Shown here: in pieces, positions 19,680 through 28,323 of the stretch | How the letters are laid out: every line of letters starts with the position of its first letter | Position numbering within the stretch: the first letter of the stretch is position 1 | Assembly: GCF_002865985.1 (NCBI RefSeq) | Contig: NZ_LNDD01000001.1 | Location: 209,004 to 273,003 of the forward strand | Direction of reading: 5' to 3' | From: Thermotoga sp. SG1 | GTDB taxonomy: Bacteria; Thermotogota; Thermotogae; Thermotogales; Thermotogaceae | Length of the DNA stretch: 64,000 nt | Program-made: the position numbers and the translations under genes | Notes under the pieces: generated by a model | What the model was told of the DNA's origin: nothing | What the model saw: only the letters and a program-made list of their open reading frames with translations | Database searches by the model: none

Positions 19680-20066
19680 TCACTCCCCTTCCTTCACGGC
19701 TATGGCCTCTATTTCTATTTCCACGTTCTTTGGAAGCTGGGCAACCGCCACAAAGGATCTGGCGGGTTTGTGCGAGGAGAAGTAACGTGAGTACACCTCG
19801 TTGACCTTCGAGAAATGCTCGATACTGGTGGTGAATATCGTCACCTTCACCACGTCTTCCAGGGAAAATCCTCCGGCCTCAAGGATCGCCTTCAAGTTTT
19901 CCAGAACCCTCTCTGTTTTCTTTTCGATCGTACCCTCAACGATCTCACCCGTTTCGGGATCCACGGGGATCTGTCCGGAGACGAACATCATGTTACCGGC
20001 AACTATCGCCTGAGAGTAGGGGCCTATGGCCTTAGGTGCCCTGTTGGTTTCGATCACCCGCTTCAT
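19680..20066 (-). CDS. ridA: RidA/YjgF family reactive imine deaminase
   Basis: RidA (128 residues) hydrolyses reactive enamine/imine intermediates released by PLP enzymes. Motifs: [34 protein letters not shown], and the C-terminal [21 protein letters not shown] with the arginine that binds the substrate carboxylate. It lies downstream of the PLP-dependent glycine decarboxylase, and its start is inside the 3' end of gcvPB (35-base overlap), which fits co-translation with an enzyme that may leak such intermediates. Confidence 0.92.
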   Translation of the reverse strand: MKRVIETNRAPKAIGPYSQAIVAGNMMFVSGQIPVDPETGEIVEGTIEKKTERVLENLKAILEAGGFSLEDVVKVTIFTTSIEHFSKVNEVYSRYFSSHKPARSFVAVAQLPKNVEIEIEAIAVKEGE

Positions 20067-21492
20067 ACTCTCCCCTCCATCTGAAAACAGGCTTTCTCGA
20101 GGCGAGCACTTCGTTCACCCTTCGAACGGGGGTTCTGTGAGGTGCGTTTTTCAGAACATCCGGATTTTCGAACGCTTCTTTGACCACTTTTTCGAGAATC
20201 TCTGCGTACCTGTCCAGTGTTTCCTTGCTCTCTGTTTCGGTTGGCTCTATCATGAGGGCTTCTGGTACTATCAGCGGGAAGTACACCGTCGGTGGGTGGA
20301 CCCCATTGTCCAGAATCCGCTTTGCGATGTCCAGGGTTCTAACTCCTGTTTTTTTGAACACCTCTTCGGCACTGGCTACAAATTCATGCATGCAGAAACC
20401 GTCATAGGGCACCCTCAAGAATCTGGAAATCTTTTTCTTCAAATAGTTCGCATTCAAAACGGCCATTTCACTGACTTTTTCAAGGCCATCTCTTCCCATC
20501 ATCAGGATGTAACTGTAAGCTTTGACAAGAACAGGAAAGTTTCCGAAGAAACTCCTCACGCGCCCTATGGTCTTCTTCGGGACGGTGAGTCTGTAACGAT
20601 CTTCTTCTTTCTCCACATTTGGAAACGGTAGAAAGTCGACAAGATGCCGCTTCACGCCGACGGGCCCTGAGCCGGGTCCCCCCATACCATGTGGTGTGGA
20701 AAACGTCTTGTGAAGGTTCAGATGAACGATATCGAACCCCATGTCACCCGGCTTCACCTTACCCATGATGGCGTTGAGATTTGCTCCATCGTAGTAAAGG
20801 AGTGCTCCACAGTTGTGAGTCAACTCTGCTATCTTCAAAATATCCCTTTCGAAGAGACCGAGCGTGTTGGGATTTGTGAGCATGACGGCTGCAACCTCAT
20901 CGTCTAGATGCTTTCTCAAATCCTCCACGTCCACCATGCCATCTTTACTCTTTATCTCTACTACCTCAAAACCTACCATGGAAGCAGATGCAGGATTTGT
21001 CCCATGGGCAGAGTCTGGGACCAGTACCTTTCTTCTTCTCGTGTCCCCTCTGTCATCGAAGAACTTCTTCACTATGAGCATGCCAGTGAGTTCACCGTGA
21101 GCGCCTGCCGCAGGTTGAAGCGTCATGTCATCCATTCCGGTGATCTCACACAGCATCGCTTTCAATTCGTACATCAGTTGCAAACAGTCCTGAAGCGTTT
21201 CTTCAGGCTGGTATGGATGCACGTTTCTGAAACCCGGTAGATTCGCCACCTTTTCGTTCAACTTGGGATTGTACTTCATGGTGCACGAACCAAGCGGGTA
21301 TATTCCCACATCTACCGCATAATTTTTGTGGGCAAGTTCTGTGTAGTGTCTCACAACGTCGGGCTCGCTCACCTCTGGCAGTCTCAGAGGCATCCGACGA
21401 ACAAATCGTTCAGGAAGAGAGTACTCCGGAACACTCTTTTCTGGAAGGGTGAAAGCCCTTCTTCCCTTTTTTGATTTATCGAATATCGTCAT
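20032..21492 (-). CDS. gcvPB: glycine dehydrogenase (decarboxylating) subunit 2
   Basis: PLP-binding half of the split P-protein. The glycine cleavage system decarboxylates glycine and passes the aminomethyl group to lipoyl-GcvH. The PLP lysine lies in [20 protein letters not shown] near residue 270; [14 protein letters not shown] and [12 protein letters not shown] are also conserved. The 486-residue length is normal for subunit 2. ATG overlaps the gcvPA stop by four bases, and the C-terminus overlaps ridA by 35 bases. Confidence 0.96.
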   Translation of the reverse strand: MTIFDKSKKGRRAFTLPEKSVPEYSLPERFVRRMPLRLPEVSEPDVVRHYTELAHKNYAVDVGIYPLGSCTMKYNPKLNEKVANLPGFRNVHPYQPEETLQDCLQLMYELKAMLCEITGMDDMTLQPAAGAHGELTGMLIVKKFFDDRGDTRRRKVLVPDSAHGTNPASASMVGFEVVEIKSKDGMVDVEDLRKHLDDEVAAVMLTNPNTLGLFERDILKIAELTHNCGALLYYDGANLNAIMGKVKPGDMGFDIVHLNLHKTFSTPHGMGGPGSGPVGVKRHLVDFLPFPNVEKEEDRYRLTVPKKTIGRVRSFFGNFPVLVKAYSYILMMGRDGLEKVSEMAVLNANYLKKKISRFLRVPYDGFCMHEFVASAEEVFKKTGVRTLDIAKRILDNGVHPPTVYFPLIVPEALMIEPTETESKETLDRYAEILEKVVKEAFENPDVLKNAPHRTPVRRVNEVLASRKPVFRWRGEYEAGDRNQQGT

Positions 21493-22805
21493 CTCATCGC
21501 CTCCAGAAACCTTTCGATGTCATCTTTGGTGGTCATCTCTGTGGCACACGCAAGGGCAACGCTGCCCAGCTCAGGATACATCCTTTCCAGAGGCAGAGGA
21601 CCAAGAATCTTCTTTTCCATCATCTTCTTCCATCTTTCGGGGTAGTCTTCGGGAACCTCGAAAACAAACTCGCTGAAGAAATCCCCCGAAAATTTCTTTC
21701 TGAAACCTCTTTCCTCCAGTTTCTCCTGAAGGTAGTGCGCCGCATCGTAGGAGCGTTTTGCCACCTCTTTCAAGCCCTCCGGTCCCATCACACTGAGATA
21801 CACAGCTGCGATCAAAGCAGCGTGGGCATGGTTCGAACAGATGTTGGAGGTGGCCTTTGCACGTCTTATGTGTTGTTCTCTTGTTTGAAGGATCATCGTG
21901 TAAGAAGTGTTCCCTTCTGCGTCAACGGTTTCTCCTATCAACCTTCCGGGCATCTGTCTGACGTATTTTTCTCTTGTGGCGAAGATTCCAAGAGAGTAAC
22001 CCCCAAGCCACATCGGTATACCAAGAGATTGCCCTTCTCCTACGACAACATCTGCTCCGAAGTTTCCAGGAGGTTCCAGAATCGCCAGCGAAACAGGCTC
22101 CACAACGACCACCATCATGGTATTCTGCGTTTTTTTCCTCACGTACTCAAGATCCTCTATCACCCCGAAGAAGTTTGGATACTGAACCACCACAGCCGCC
22201 GTTTCATCGTCGATATCTTCGAGGACGACCCTTCCTGTGTCATCGTAACCTATTTCGTCTATCCTGAAACCGCGAGTTTTAAGATAAGTTCCGAGAACTT
22301 CTCTGTACTCCGAATGGACAGATCTTGCAACAAGAACTTTCTCTTTTCCCGTGAGGCGAAAACACATCAAAACAGCCTCGGCAAGAGCGGTTGCCCCATC
22401 GTACATGGAAGAATTTGCCACTTCCATTCCTGTCAACTCGCAGACCATGGTCTGGTATTCGAAGAGTGCCTGGAGTGTTCCCTGGGAAATCTCCGCCTGA
22501 TAGGGTGTGTAGGCCGTCAGGAACTCTGGCTTCATGGCAAGATCGTAAACGACCGATGGAACGTATCTTTTGTAGATACCCGCTCCAAGAAGAACGGTGT
22601 ATTCTTCAAGATCTGCGTTCCTCTTAGAAATTCCTTTGAGATGAGTGAAAACGGTGAACTCATCTTGAGATTTTGGAAGATTCAGAGAAGACCTCGTAGA
22701 AACTGGAACTTCAGAAAACAGATCGTCTATCGATGAAACTCCTATGAAGTCAAGCATCTCACGTATATCTTCTTCCGTATGAGGAATGTAGGGATGTTTC
22801 AACAT
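21489..22805 (-). CDS. gcvPA: glycine dehydrogenase (decarboxylating) subunit 1
   Basis: Partner half (438 residues) of the two-subunit P-protein found in thermophiles and Firmicutes. It opens with [17 protein letters not shown] and has the subunit 1 motifs [29 protein letters not shown] and [20 protein letters not shown]. It does not carry the PLP lysine, which is in gcvPB. The start codon is preceded by a CGGAGG site. GcvH is encoded 19 bases upstream. Confidence 0.96.
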   Translation of the reverse strand: MLKHPYIPHTEEDIREMLDFIGVSSIDDLFSEVPVSTRSSLNLPKSQDEFTVFTHLKGISKRNADLEEYTVLLGAGIYKRYVPSVVYDLAMKPEFLTAYTPYQAEISQGTLQALFEYQTMVCELTGMEVANSSMYDGATALAEAVLMCFRLTGKEKVLVARSVHSEYREVLGTYLKTRGFRIDEIGYDDTGRVVLEDIDDETAAVVVQYPNFFGVIEDLEYVRKKTQNTMMVVVVEPVSLAILEPPGNFGADVVVGEGQSLGIPMWLGGYSLGIFATREKYVRQMPGRLIGETVDAEGNTSYTMILQTREQHIRRAKATSNICSNHAHAALIAAVYLSVMGPEGLKEVAKRSYDAAHYLQEKLEERGFRKKFSGDFFSEFVFEVPEDYPERWKKMMEKKILGPLPLERMYPELGSVALACATEMTTKDDIERFLEAMR

Positions 22806-22824
22806 CTATACACCTCCGGAAAAC

Positions 22825-23193
22825 TCACTTCTGCTCACAGAATTCCTTGTACGCCTGTTCATCGAGAAGATCCGACAGCTCACTTTCATCGGCGATTTCC
22901 ATCTTGAAAATCCACCCTTCTCCTTCAGCATCTTTATTTATGAGCTCAGGCTCAGTCTCAAGCCTTTCGTTCACCTCTGTGATCTTTCCACTGAGTGGTG
23001 CGTAAACATCCGCAGCGGCTTTAACAGATTCTATACTGGCCACAACATCTCCCTTTTTCACTTCCTTTCCCACTTCCGGAAGATCCACATAAACCACGTC
23101 TCCCAGTTCTTCCTGCGCGTGGTTTGTGATTCCAACGGTTGCCACCTTTCCTTCGATCTCGACCCACTCGTGGGTTCTGGTGTACTTCTTCAT
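22825..23193 (-). CDS. gcvH: GcvH, lipoyl carrier of the glycine cleavage system
   Basis: Small lipoyl-domain protein (122 residues) that shuttles the aminomethyl group between P- and T-proteins. The lipoylated lysine is in ASIESVKAAADVYAPLSG near residue 63. N-terminal YTRTHEWVE and the C-terminal GWIFKMEI are standard. I choose the ATG at 23193, seven bases after GGGAGG, over the in-frame GTG at 23199 that touches the site. The upstream gcvT stop overlaps the start region. Confidence 0.96.
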   Translation of the reverse strand: MKKYTRTHEWVEIEGKVATVGITNHAQEELGDVVYVDLPEVGKEVKKGDVVASIESVKAAADVYAPLSGKITEVNERLETEPELINKDAEGEGWIFKMEIADESELSDLLDEQAYKEFCEQK

Positions 23194-23195
23194 CC

Positions 23196-24287
23196 TCACG
23201 CCTCCCTTCTCACACTTCCTCTGTAGAAAGGTTTTTTCACAACATGGGCTTCCACATTCTTTCCAGGAAATGCAACTTCCAGTCGATCACCGGTCTTCAC
23301 ACACCTAGATACGAGAGCCAGGGCTATCGATTTTCCAAGGGTGGGTGAAAAGTTCCCACTTGTTATCGTTCCTACCTCTTTTCCTTCTTTCAAAACGATG
23401 TAACCCTTTCTTGCGATTCTTCTTCCCGAAAGTTCCAGTGCCACGAGTTTCCTTTCGACCTTTTCTTTCAGTTCGAGCAGTGCCTCTTTTCCGACGAAGT
23501 CTTTGTTCATCTTCACCACCCATGAGAGTCCCACTTCGAACGGATTGGTGCTCTCATCCATATCCTGTCCGTAGAGGAGGTAAGATGCTTCAAGACGACA
23601 CACATCCCGAGCCCCCAGACCGGCGGGTTTCCCATCCACGGCACCAGCAATCTCTACGAGCGTATCCCAGATCCTCGCAGCACTTTCCGCGTTCATCATC
23701 AACTCGAATCCATCTTCTCCTGTATATCCCGTTCGAGACACAAGAACGCTTTCTCCATCCAATCTTCCCCACTGGAACGAATAATAACCAATTCCTTCAA
23801 GATCAACATTCACAACCCTTTGAAGTGCCTCCTGAGACTTCGGCCCCTGAAAGGCCACAAGCGCCGTTTCATCGGAGACATTTCTCACTTCGACGTTGAA
23901 ATTTTTCGAATGCGTTTTTATCCACTCGTAATCTTTCTCGATGTTCGCAGCGTTCACAACCATGATCGCTTTTTCACGAGAGATCTTGTAAACCACGAGA
24001 TCATCAACGATTCCCCCTGCTTCGTTACACATCACAGTGTACATCGCCTTTCCTTCAGGAACGGAGGAAAAATCGTTCGTGACAAGAAAATTCACAAAGT
24101 CCACAGTTTCCTGACCTTCCACGACGATCTCGCCCATGTGTGAAACGTCGAACACCCCTACTGATTTTCTGACGGCCATTACTTCCTCGAATATGGATGA
24201 GTAATAAAGAGGCATGGTCCAGCCTGCAAAATCGACCATTTTTGCCCCCAAAGCAATGTGCCTTTCATAGAGAGGAGTCCTATTCAT
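23196..24287 (-). CDS. gcvT: GcvT, aminomethyltransferase (T-protein)
   Basis: T-protein releases ammonia from the aminomethyl-lipoyl GcvH and gives methylene-tetrahydrofolate. The 363-residue protein shows the folate-binding GKAMYTVMCNEAGGIVDDLVVY, VSRTGYTGEDGFEL, RDVCRLEASYLLYGQDM and the C-terminal GNFSPTLGKSIALALV. Many residues differ from the T. maritima GcvT I remember (roughly one in five in the N-terminal part), which is a reason to call this a different species. It precedes gcvH and overlaps the DUF2007 stop by eight bases. Confidence 0.96.
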   Translation of the reverse strand: MNRTPLYERHIALGAKMVDFAGWTMPLYYSSIFEEVMAVRKSVGVFDVSHMGEIVVEGQETVDFVNFLVTNDFSSVPEGKAMYTVMCNEAGGIVDDLVVYKISREKAIMVVNAANIEKDYEWIKTHSKNFNVEVRNVSDETALVAFQGPKSQEALQRVVNVDLEGIGYYSFQWGRLDGESVLVSRTGYTGEDGFELMMNAESAARIWDTLVEIAGAVDGKPAGLGARDVCRLEASYLLYGQDMDESTNPFEVGLSWVVKMNKDFVGKEALLELKEKVERKLVALELSGRRIARKGYIVLKEGKEVGTITSGNFSPTLGKSIALALVSRCVKTGDRLEVAFPGKNVEAHVVKKPFYRGSVRREA

Positions 24288-24492
24288 TCTGTATTCCCTC
24301 CAGAATCTTTTTCGCCTTCTCCAGAAGATCCTTCGGTACTTTTACCTGAACAAGAGCGGATGAACCAAAGATGGCTCGGGGAGTAACGTCATCACATGTT
24401 TCGATTATGTACGGTATGTCGTTTTCTTTCAAAAGACTCTCTACCATTCGGATCTCCAGTTCGCTTCCCTCGATTAAAACACTCCACTCCAA
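24280..24492 (-). CDS. DUF2007-type small protein
   Basis: Small cytoplasmic protein of about 70 residues resembling the DUF2007 'putative signal-transducing protein' group: VLIEGSELEIRMVESLLKENDIPY followed by VQVKVPKDLLEKAKKIL. No biochemical function is known. The start is settled by the ribosome-binding site: AAGGAGG is nine bases before a TTG at 24492, and an upstream in-frame ATG would place that site inside the coding sequence. It is the first gene of the glycine block and overlaps gcvT, but a role in glycine metabolism is unproven. Confidence 0.75.
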   Translation of the reverse strand: MEWSVLIEGSELEIRMVESLLKENDIPYIIETCDDVTPRAIFGSSALVQVKVPKDLLEKAKKILEGIQNE

Positions 24493-24577
24493 AGATTGAA
24501 ACCTCCTTACACTATGATTCACAATGTGTTAACGCTCCACAGAAGTGGTAAATTGACATAGGGATTCCAATCAGATT

Positions 24578-24606
24578 TTATCACCTTCTGCCACATATGC
24601 TAAACT
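24578..24606 (+). promoter_or_regulatory. promoter of pfkA-pyk
   Basis: TTATCA, 17-base spacer, then TGCTAAACT (TGn plus TAAACT at 24601-24606), about 45 bases before the pfkA TTG. A TTGACA at 24553 is also present but lacks a good -10 at standard spacing. Confidence 0.45.
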
Positions 24607-24651
24607 CTCAATTGAGGTTAACAAATAAACTTTTGAGGGAGGACGATAGCC

Positions 24652-25611
24652 TTGAAGAAAATAGCAGTGCTCACGAGTGGAGGAGATGCCCCCGGTATGA
24701 ACGCTGCAGTGCGAGCTGTTGTGAGATATGGAATCAAAAACGGTCTGGAAGTCATAGGTGTGAGGAGAGGATACTCTGGACTCATCGATGGAGATTTTGT
24801 GAAACTCGAGTACAAAGACGTAGCAGGTATCACAGAGAAAGGCGGTACGATTCTGAGGACCTCAAGATGCGAGGAATTCAAAACAGAAGAAGGTAGAGAA
24901 GCAGCGGCAAAACAGTTAAAAAAACACGGAATAGAAGGTCTTGTCGTCATCGGTGGCGAAGGAAGTCTCACAGGAGCACACCTTCTCTATGAAGAACACA
25001 ATGTACCCGTTGTGGGAATTCCTGCGACCATAGACAACGACATCGGACTCACCGACATGTGCATTGGAGTCGACACATGTTTGAACACTGTAATGGATGC
25101 CATTCAGAAGTTGAAGGACACGGCGAGCTCCCACGAAAGGGCGTTCATCGTGGAGGTTATGGGAAGGCACTCTGGTTACATTGCGCTCATGGCAGGTCTA
25201 GTAACGGGAGCAGAAGCCATCATAATTCCGGAAATCCCCGTGGATTACTCTCAACTCGCAGACAGGATACTCCAGGAGAGAAGAAGAGGAAAGATAAACA
25301 GTATCATCGTTGTTGCAGAGGGTGCGGCGAGCGCGTACACCGTTGCTAGACACCTCGAATACAGGATAGGCTACGAGACGAGGATCACGATACTGGGACA
25401 CGTTCAAAGAGGTGGTTCTCCAACGGCGTTCGACAGAAGACTCGCCCTGAGCATGGGAGTAGAAGCCGTTGAAGCCCTTCTGGGCGGTGAAGCGGATGTG
25501 ATGATCGCTCTCCAGGGAAACAAATTTGTCAGGGTTCCCATCATGGAGGCGCTCTCAACCAAGAAGACCATCGACAAGAAGCTATATGAAATCGCACATT
25601 TACTCTCGTGA
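24652..25611 (+). CDS. pfkA: ATP-dependent 6-phosphofructokinase
   Basis: Converts fructose 6-phosphate to fructose 1,6-bisphosphate in glycolysis. The 319-residue length matches bacterial ATP-PFK. Motifs: [16 protein letters not shown] near the start, [11 protein letters not shown], the catalytic PATIDNDI segment, [11 protein letters not shown] and [20 protein letters not shown], with Gly at the nucleotide-selecting position near 104, favours ATP over pyrophosphate. TTG start is preceded by GAGGGAGG with eight bases spacing. Pyruvate kinase follows immediately, so the two committed steps of glycolysis are one operon. Confidence 0.96.
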   Translation: MKKIAVLTSGGDAPGMNAAVRAVVRYGIKNGLEVIGVRRGYSGLIDGDFVKLEYKDVAGITEKGGTILRTSRCEEFKTEEGREAAAKQLKKHGIEGLVVIGGEGSLTGAHLLYEEHNVPVVGIPATIDNDIGLTDMCIGVDTCLNTVMDAIQKLKDTASSHERAFIVEVMGRHSGYIALMAGLVTGAEAIIIPEIPVDYSQLADRILQERRRGKINSIIVVAEGAASAYTVARHLEYRIGYETRITILGHVQRGGSPTAFDRRLALSMGVEAVEALLGGEADVMIALQGNKFVRVPIMEALSTKKTIDKKLYEIAHLLS

Positions 25612-25626
25612 AACGAGGTGAAAAAA

Positions 25627-27030
25627 GTGACAAGGAGCACCAAGATCGTCTGCACAGTCGGGCCAAGAACGGACAGCTATGAAATGATAGAAAAAATGAT
25701 CGATCTTGGAGTCAACGTTTTCAGAATCAACACCTCCCATGGAGACTGGAACGAGCAGGAACAGAAGATTTTGAAGATAAAGGACCTGAGAGAGAAGAAG
25801 AAAAAACCTGTGGCGATCATGATCGATCTTGCAGGACCAAAGATCAGAACAGGCTATTTCGAAAAAGAGTTCGTGGAATTGAAGGAAGGCCAGATCTTCA
25901 CGTTGACCACAAAGGAGATCCTGGGAAACGAGAAGATCGTATCTGTCAACCTGAGCACTCTTCCAAAGGATGTGAAAAAAGGAGACACCATCCTTCTGAG
26001 CGACGGAGAGATCGTCCTTGAAGTACTCGAAACAACGGACACGGATGTGAAAACGGTTGTGAAGGTTGGTGGAAAGATCACACACAGAAGGGGTGTGAAC
26101 GTTCCAACGGCAGACCTTTCAGTCGAATCCATCACAGACAGAGACAGAGAATTCATCAAACTCGGCACACTCCACGATGTGGAATTTTTCGCACTCTCCT
26201 TTGTGAGAAAACCAGAGGATGTTCTCAAAGCGAGGGAAGAGATCAGAAAGCACGGGAAGGATATACCCATAATCTCGAAGATAGAAACGAGGAAGGCCCT
26301 GGAACGTCTGGAAGACATAATAAAGGTGAGCGATGCCGTCATGGTAGCCCGTGGAGACCTGGGTGTGGAGATCCCCATAGAAGAGGTACCGATCGTTCAG
26401 AAAGAGATCGTGAAGATCTCCAAGTACTACTCCAAGCCCGTCGTGGTGGCAACACAGATCCTTGAATCGATGATAGAACGCCCGTATCCAACGCGCGCAG
26501 AGGTCACGGATATAGCGAACGCCATCTTCGACGGTGCGGATGCCCTGCTTCTGACGGCCGAAACTGCCGTTGGGAAGTATCCAATAGAGGCGATAAAGGT
26601 CCTGAGTAAAGTGGCGGAAGAGGTGGAGAAGAAATCGGAATTTTTCAGAACACTGGAATACGATACAAATGACGTCTCCGAAGCCATTTCCCATGCATGC
26701 TGGCAGCTTTCCAATTCCCTGAAAGCAAAGTTGATCATCACACCCACCATCTCCGGCAGCACGGCCATCAGGATCTCAAAGTACAATGTGTCACAGCCCA
26801 TCGTGGCTCTGACTCCTGAAGAGAAAACCTATTACAGACTCTCCATCGTCAGAAAGGTGATCCCTGTTCTCGCTGAAAGATGCTCACAGGAACTAGAATT
26901 CATCGAAAAGGGTCTGAAAAAGGTCGAAGAGATGGGACTGGTCGAAAAGGGAGACCTCGTGGTCCTCACTTCCGGAGTGCCCGGGAAGGTGGGAACGACG
27001 AACACCATAAGGGTGTTGAAGGTGGAGTGA
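25627..27030 (+). CDS. pyk: pyruvate kinase
   Basis: Makes pyruvate and ATP from phosphoenolpyruvate. Motifs: RSTKIVCTVGPRT at the N-terminus, FRINTSHG, MIDLAGPKIRTG, the active-site stretch ISKIETRKALERLEDI, VMVARGDLGVEIP and the C-terminal regulatory domain with TPTISGSTAIRISKY. I start at GTG 25627, seven bases after GAGGTG, giving 467 residues, close to the 466 of T. maritima as I recall; a GTG three codons upstream would be part of the ribosome-binding site. Fifteen bases separate it from pfkA. Confidence 0.96.
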   Translation: MTRSTKIVCTVGPRTDSYEMIEKMIDLGVNVFRINTSHGDWNEQEQKILKIKDLREKKKKPVAIMIDLAGPKIRTGYFEKEFVELKEGQIFTLTTKEILGNEKIVSVNLSTLPKDVKKGDTILLSDGEIVLEVLETTDTDVKTVVKVGGKITHRRGVNVPTADLSVESITDRDREFIKLGTLHDVEFFALSFVRKPEDVLKAREEIRKHGKDIPIISKIETRKALERLEDIIKVSDAVMVARGDLGVEIPIEEVPIVQKEIVKISKYYSKPVVVATQILESMIERPYPTRAEVTDIANAIFDGADALLLTAETAVGKYPIEAIKVLSKVAEEVEKKSEFFRTLEYDTNDVSEAISHACWQLSNSLKAKLIITPTISGSTAIRISKYNVSQPIVALTPEEKTYYRLSIVRKVIPVLAERCSQELEFIEKGLKKVEEMGLVEKGDLVVLTSGVPGKVGTTNTIRVLKVE

Positions 27031-27042
27031 GGGGGGATTGGC

Positions 27043-27669
27043 ATGAAGATCACCTGGTTCGGTCACGCGTGTTTCTCCCTGGAAATCGAAGGAATAACCA
27101 TCGTCACCGATCCGTTCGATGAGAGTGTAGGATATCCCATCCCAAATGTCACTGCCAACGTTGTTACGGAAAGCCACCAGCATTTCGATCACAACGCCCA
27201 CCACCTTGTTAAAGGGAACTTTCGGCTGATCAACTCTCCTGGAAGTTATACCGTGGACGGTGTGAAGATAAAGGGTATAGAGACCTTCCACGATTCTTCA
27301 CACGGAAGAGAAAGGGGAAAGAACATCGCCTTCGTTTTCGAAGGTGAAGGGTTGAGGGTCTGTCATCTGGGTGATCTGGGACATGTGCTCACACCATCTC
27401 AGGTGAAGGAGATAGGAGAGGTCGACGTGCTACTGGTTCCGGTTGGAGGAACGTACACCATAGGTCCGCGTGAGGCAAAGGAAGTTTCGGGGTTGCTTGA
27501 GGCAAAATTCATCATTCCCATGCATTACAAGACAAAATACCTGAAATTCAATCTTCTGCCCGTCGACGAATTTTTGAAACTGTTTGAAAAACACGAGCGT
27601 GTCGGGAACATACTGGAGCTCTTCGAAAAACCCACCGAGCGAAAAATTGTCGTCATGGAGGTGCAGTGA
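27043..27669 (+). CDS. metal-dependent hydrolase, UPF0173 metallo-beta-lactamase fold
   Basis: Protein of 208 residues with the metallo-beta-lactamase fold, UPF0173 group. Motifs in order: TWFGHACFSLEI, TDPFDE, the zinc site SHQHFDHNAHH (H-x-H-x-D-H type with Q at position 2), HLGDLGH, PVGGTYT and a C-terminal MHYKT. Members are broad-specificity hydrolases with no agreed substrate. ATG follows GAGGGGGGATTGGC. The gene sits between pyk and a phosphoribosyltransferase gene whose ATG overlaps its stop. Confidence 0.85.
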   Translation: MKITWFGHACFSLEIEGITIVTDPFDESVGYPIPNVTANVVTESHQHFDHNAHHLVKGNFRLINSPGSYTVDGVKIKGIETFHDSSHGRERGKNIAFVFEGEGLRVCHLGDLGHVLTPSQVKEIGEVDVLLVPVGGTYTIGPREAKEVSGLLEAKFIIPMHYKTKYLKFNLLPVDEFLKLFEKHERVGNILELFEKPTERKIVVMEVQ

Positions 27670-28181
27670 TGATAAAGGTGCTGATAGACGAAGAGACGCT
27701 GAAGAAGAGAGTGAAGGAACTTGCTCAGGAAATAGAAGAATACTACAAAGACAAAACAGACACCATCCACGCCGTGTGCATCCTGAAGGGTTCCATACAC
27801 TTCTTCAGTGATCTCGTGCTGAACATGAGGAACCTGAACGTCAAGTACTCTTTCATTCATGTATCGAGTTACCAGGGAACCTCCTCAACGGGAAGAATCA
27901 GGGTGAAATCCTGGATCGATGAATCCATACACGACGAGTACGTGCTTCTGGTGGAAGACATCGTCGACACGGGTCTTACACTCCAGCACATAGTCAGATA
28001 CCTGAAGAAGTACGATCCCAGGGACTTCAAGATAGTGACTCTCATAGAAAAAATGGTTCATGACCACGGTGTTCCTCTGGACTTTGTTGGTTTCAGAGTG
28101 GATGATAAATTTCTCGTCGGGTACGGTCTGGACGTGGATGAAAAATTCAGAAACCTTCCGTACATCGGTTATGTGGAATAA
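27669..28181 (+). CDS. hpt: hypoxanthine(-guanine) phosphoribosyltransferase
   Basis: Purine-salvage enzyme converting hypoxanthine or guanine plus PRPP into IMP or GMP. The 170-residue protein has the PRPP-binding motif VLLVEDIVDTGLTL near residue 100, the HAVCILKGSIHFFSDL segment and DFVGFRVDDKFLVGYGLDVDE near the end. I choose ATG at 27669, which shares its A with the previous stop, because GGAGGTG lies six bases upstream; the GTG one codon earlier is too close. Base specificity is inferred from the family. Confidence 0.92.
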   Translation: MIKVLIDEETLKKRVKELAQEIEEYYKDKTDTIHAVCILKGSIHFFSDLVLNMRNLNVKYSFIHVSSYQGTSSTGRIRVKSWIDESIHDEYVLLVEDIVDTGLTLQHIVRYLKKYDPRDFKIVTLIEKMVHDHGVPLDFVGFRVDDKFLVGYGLDVDEKFRNLPYIGYVE

Positions 28182-28275
28182 GGGATTTGTTCTCATCTTC
28201 GCTTTGGTTGTTCTTTCGATAGTTTCTTTCATAATATTTCAAATACTCTACATCCTCTCCTTTCTGGTGGGGTGA
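28171..28275 (+). CDS. possible 34-residue single-span membrane peptide
   Basis: An ATG inside the last codons of hpt opens 34 codons ending in TGA. The product is one positively charged N-terminus (MWNKG) followed by about 28 almost purely hydrophobic residues, which is what a one-helix membrane peptide looks like. There is no recognisable ribosome-binding site, and the frame runs, after the TGA, straight into recG. It may be a real small protein, an extended N-terminus of recG interrupted by a stop, or chance. Confidence 0.25.
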   Translation: MWNKGFVLIFALVVLSIVSFIIFQILYILSFLVG

Positions 28276-28323
28276 ATCCTTCTGCCTGTACTTCTGGAGG
28301 AGTTTCTCGACGAAATCGAGCGT

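Noticed and set aside
21471..22736. Long open frame on the plus strand opposite gcvPA (about 420 codons)
   Set aside because: It is antisense to a well-identified gene, has no family motifs, and no ribosome-binding site; codon bias of the real strand leaves the opposite frame open. The same applies to frames opposite the hydrogenase gene (32508-33800) and clpC (37170-38324).
24493..24651. Glycine riboswitch before the glycine block
   Set aside because: I looked for the tandem aptamer but the leader before the first gene is only ~85 bases and lacks the conserved GG-rich elements; nothing supports it.
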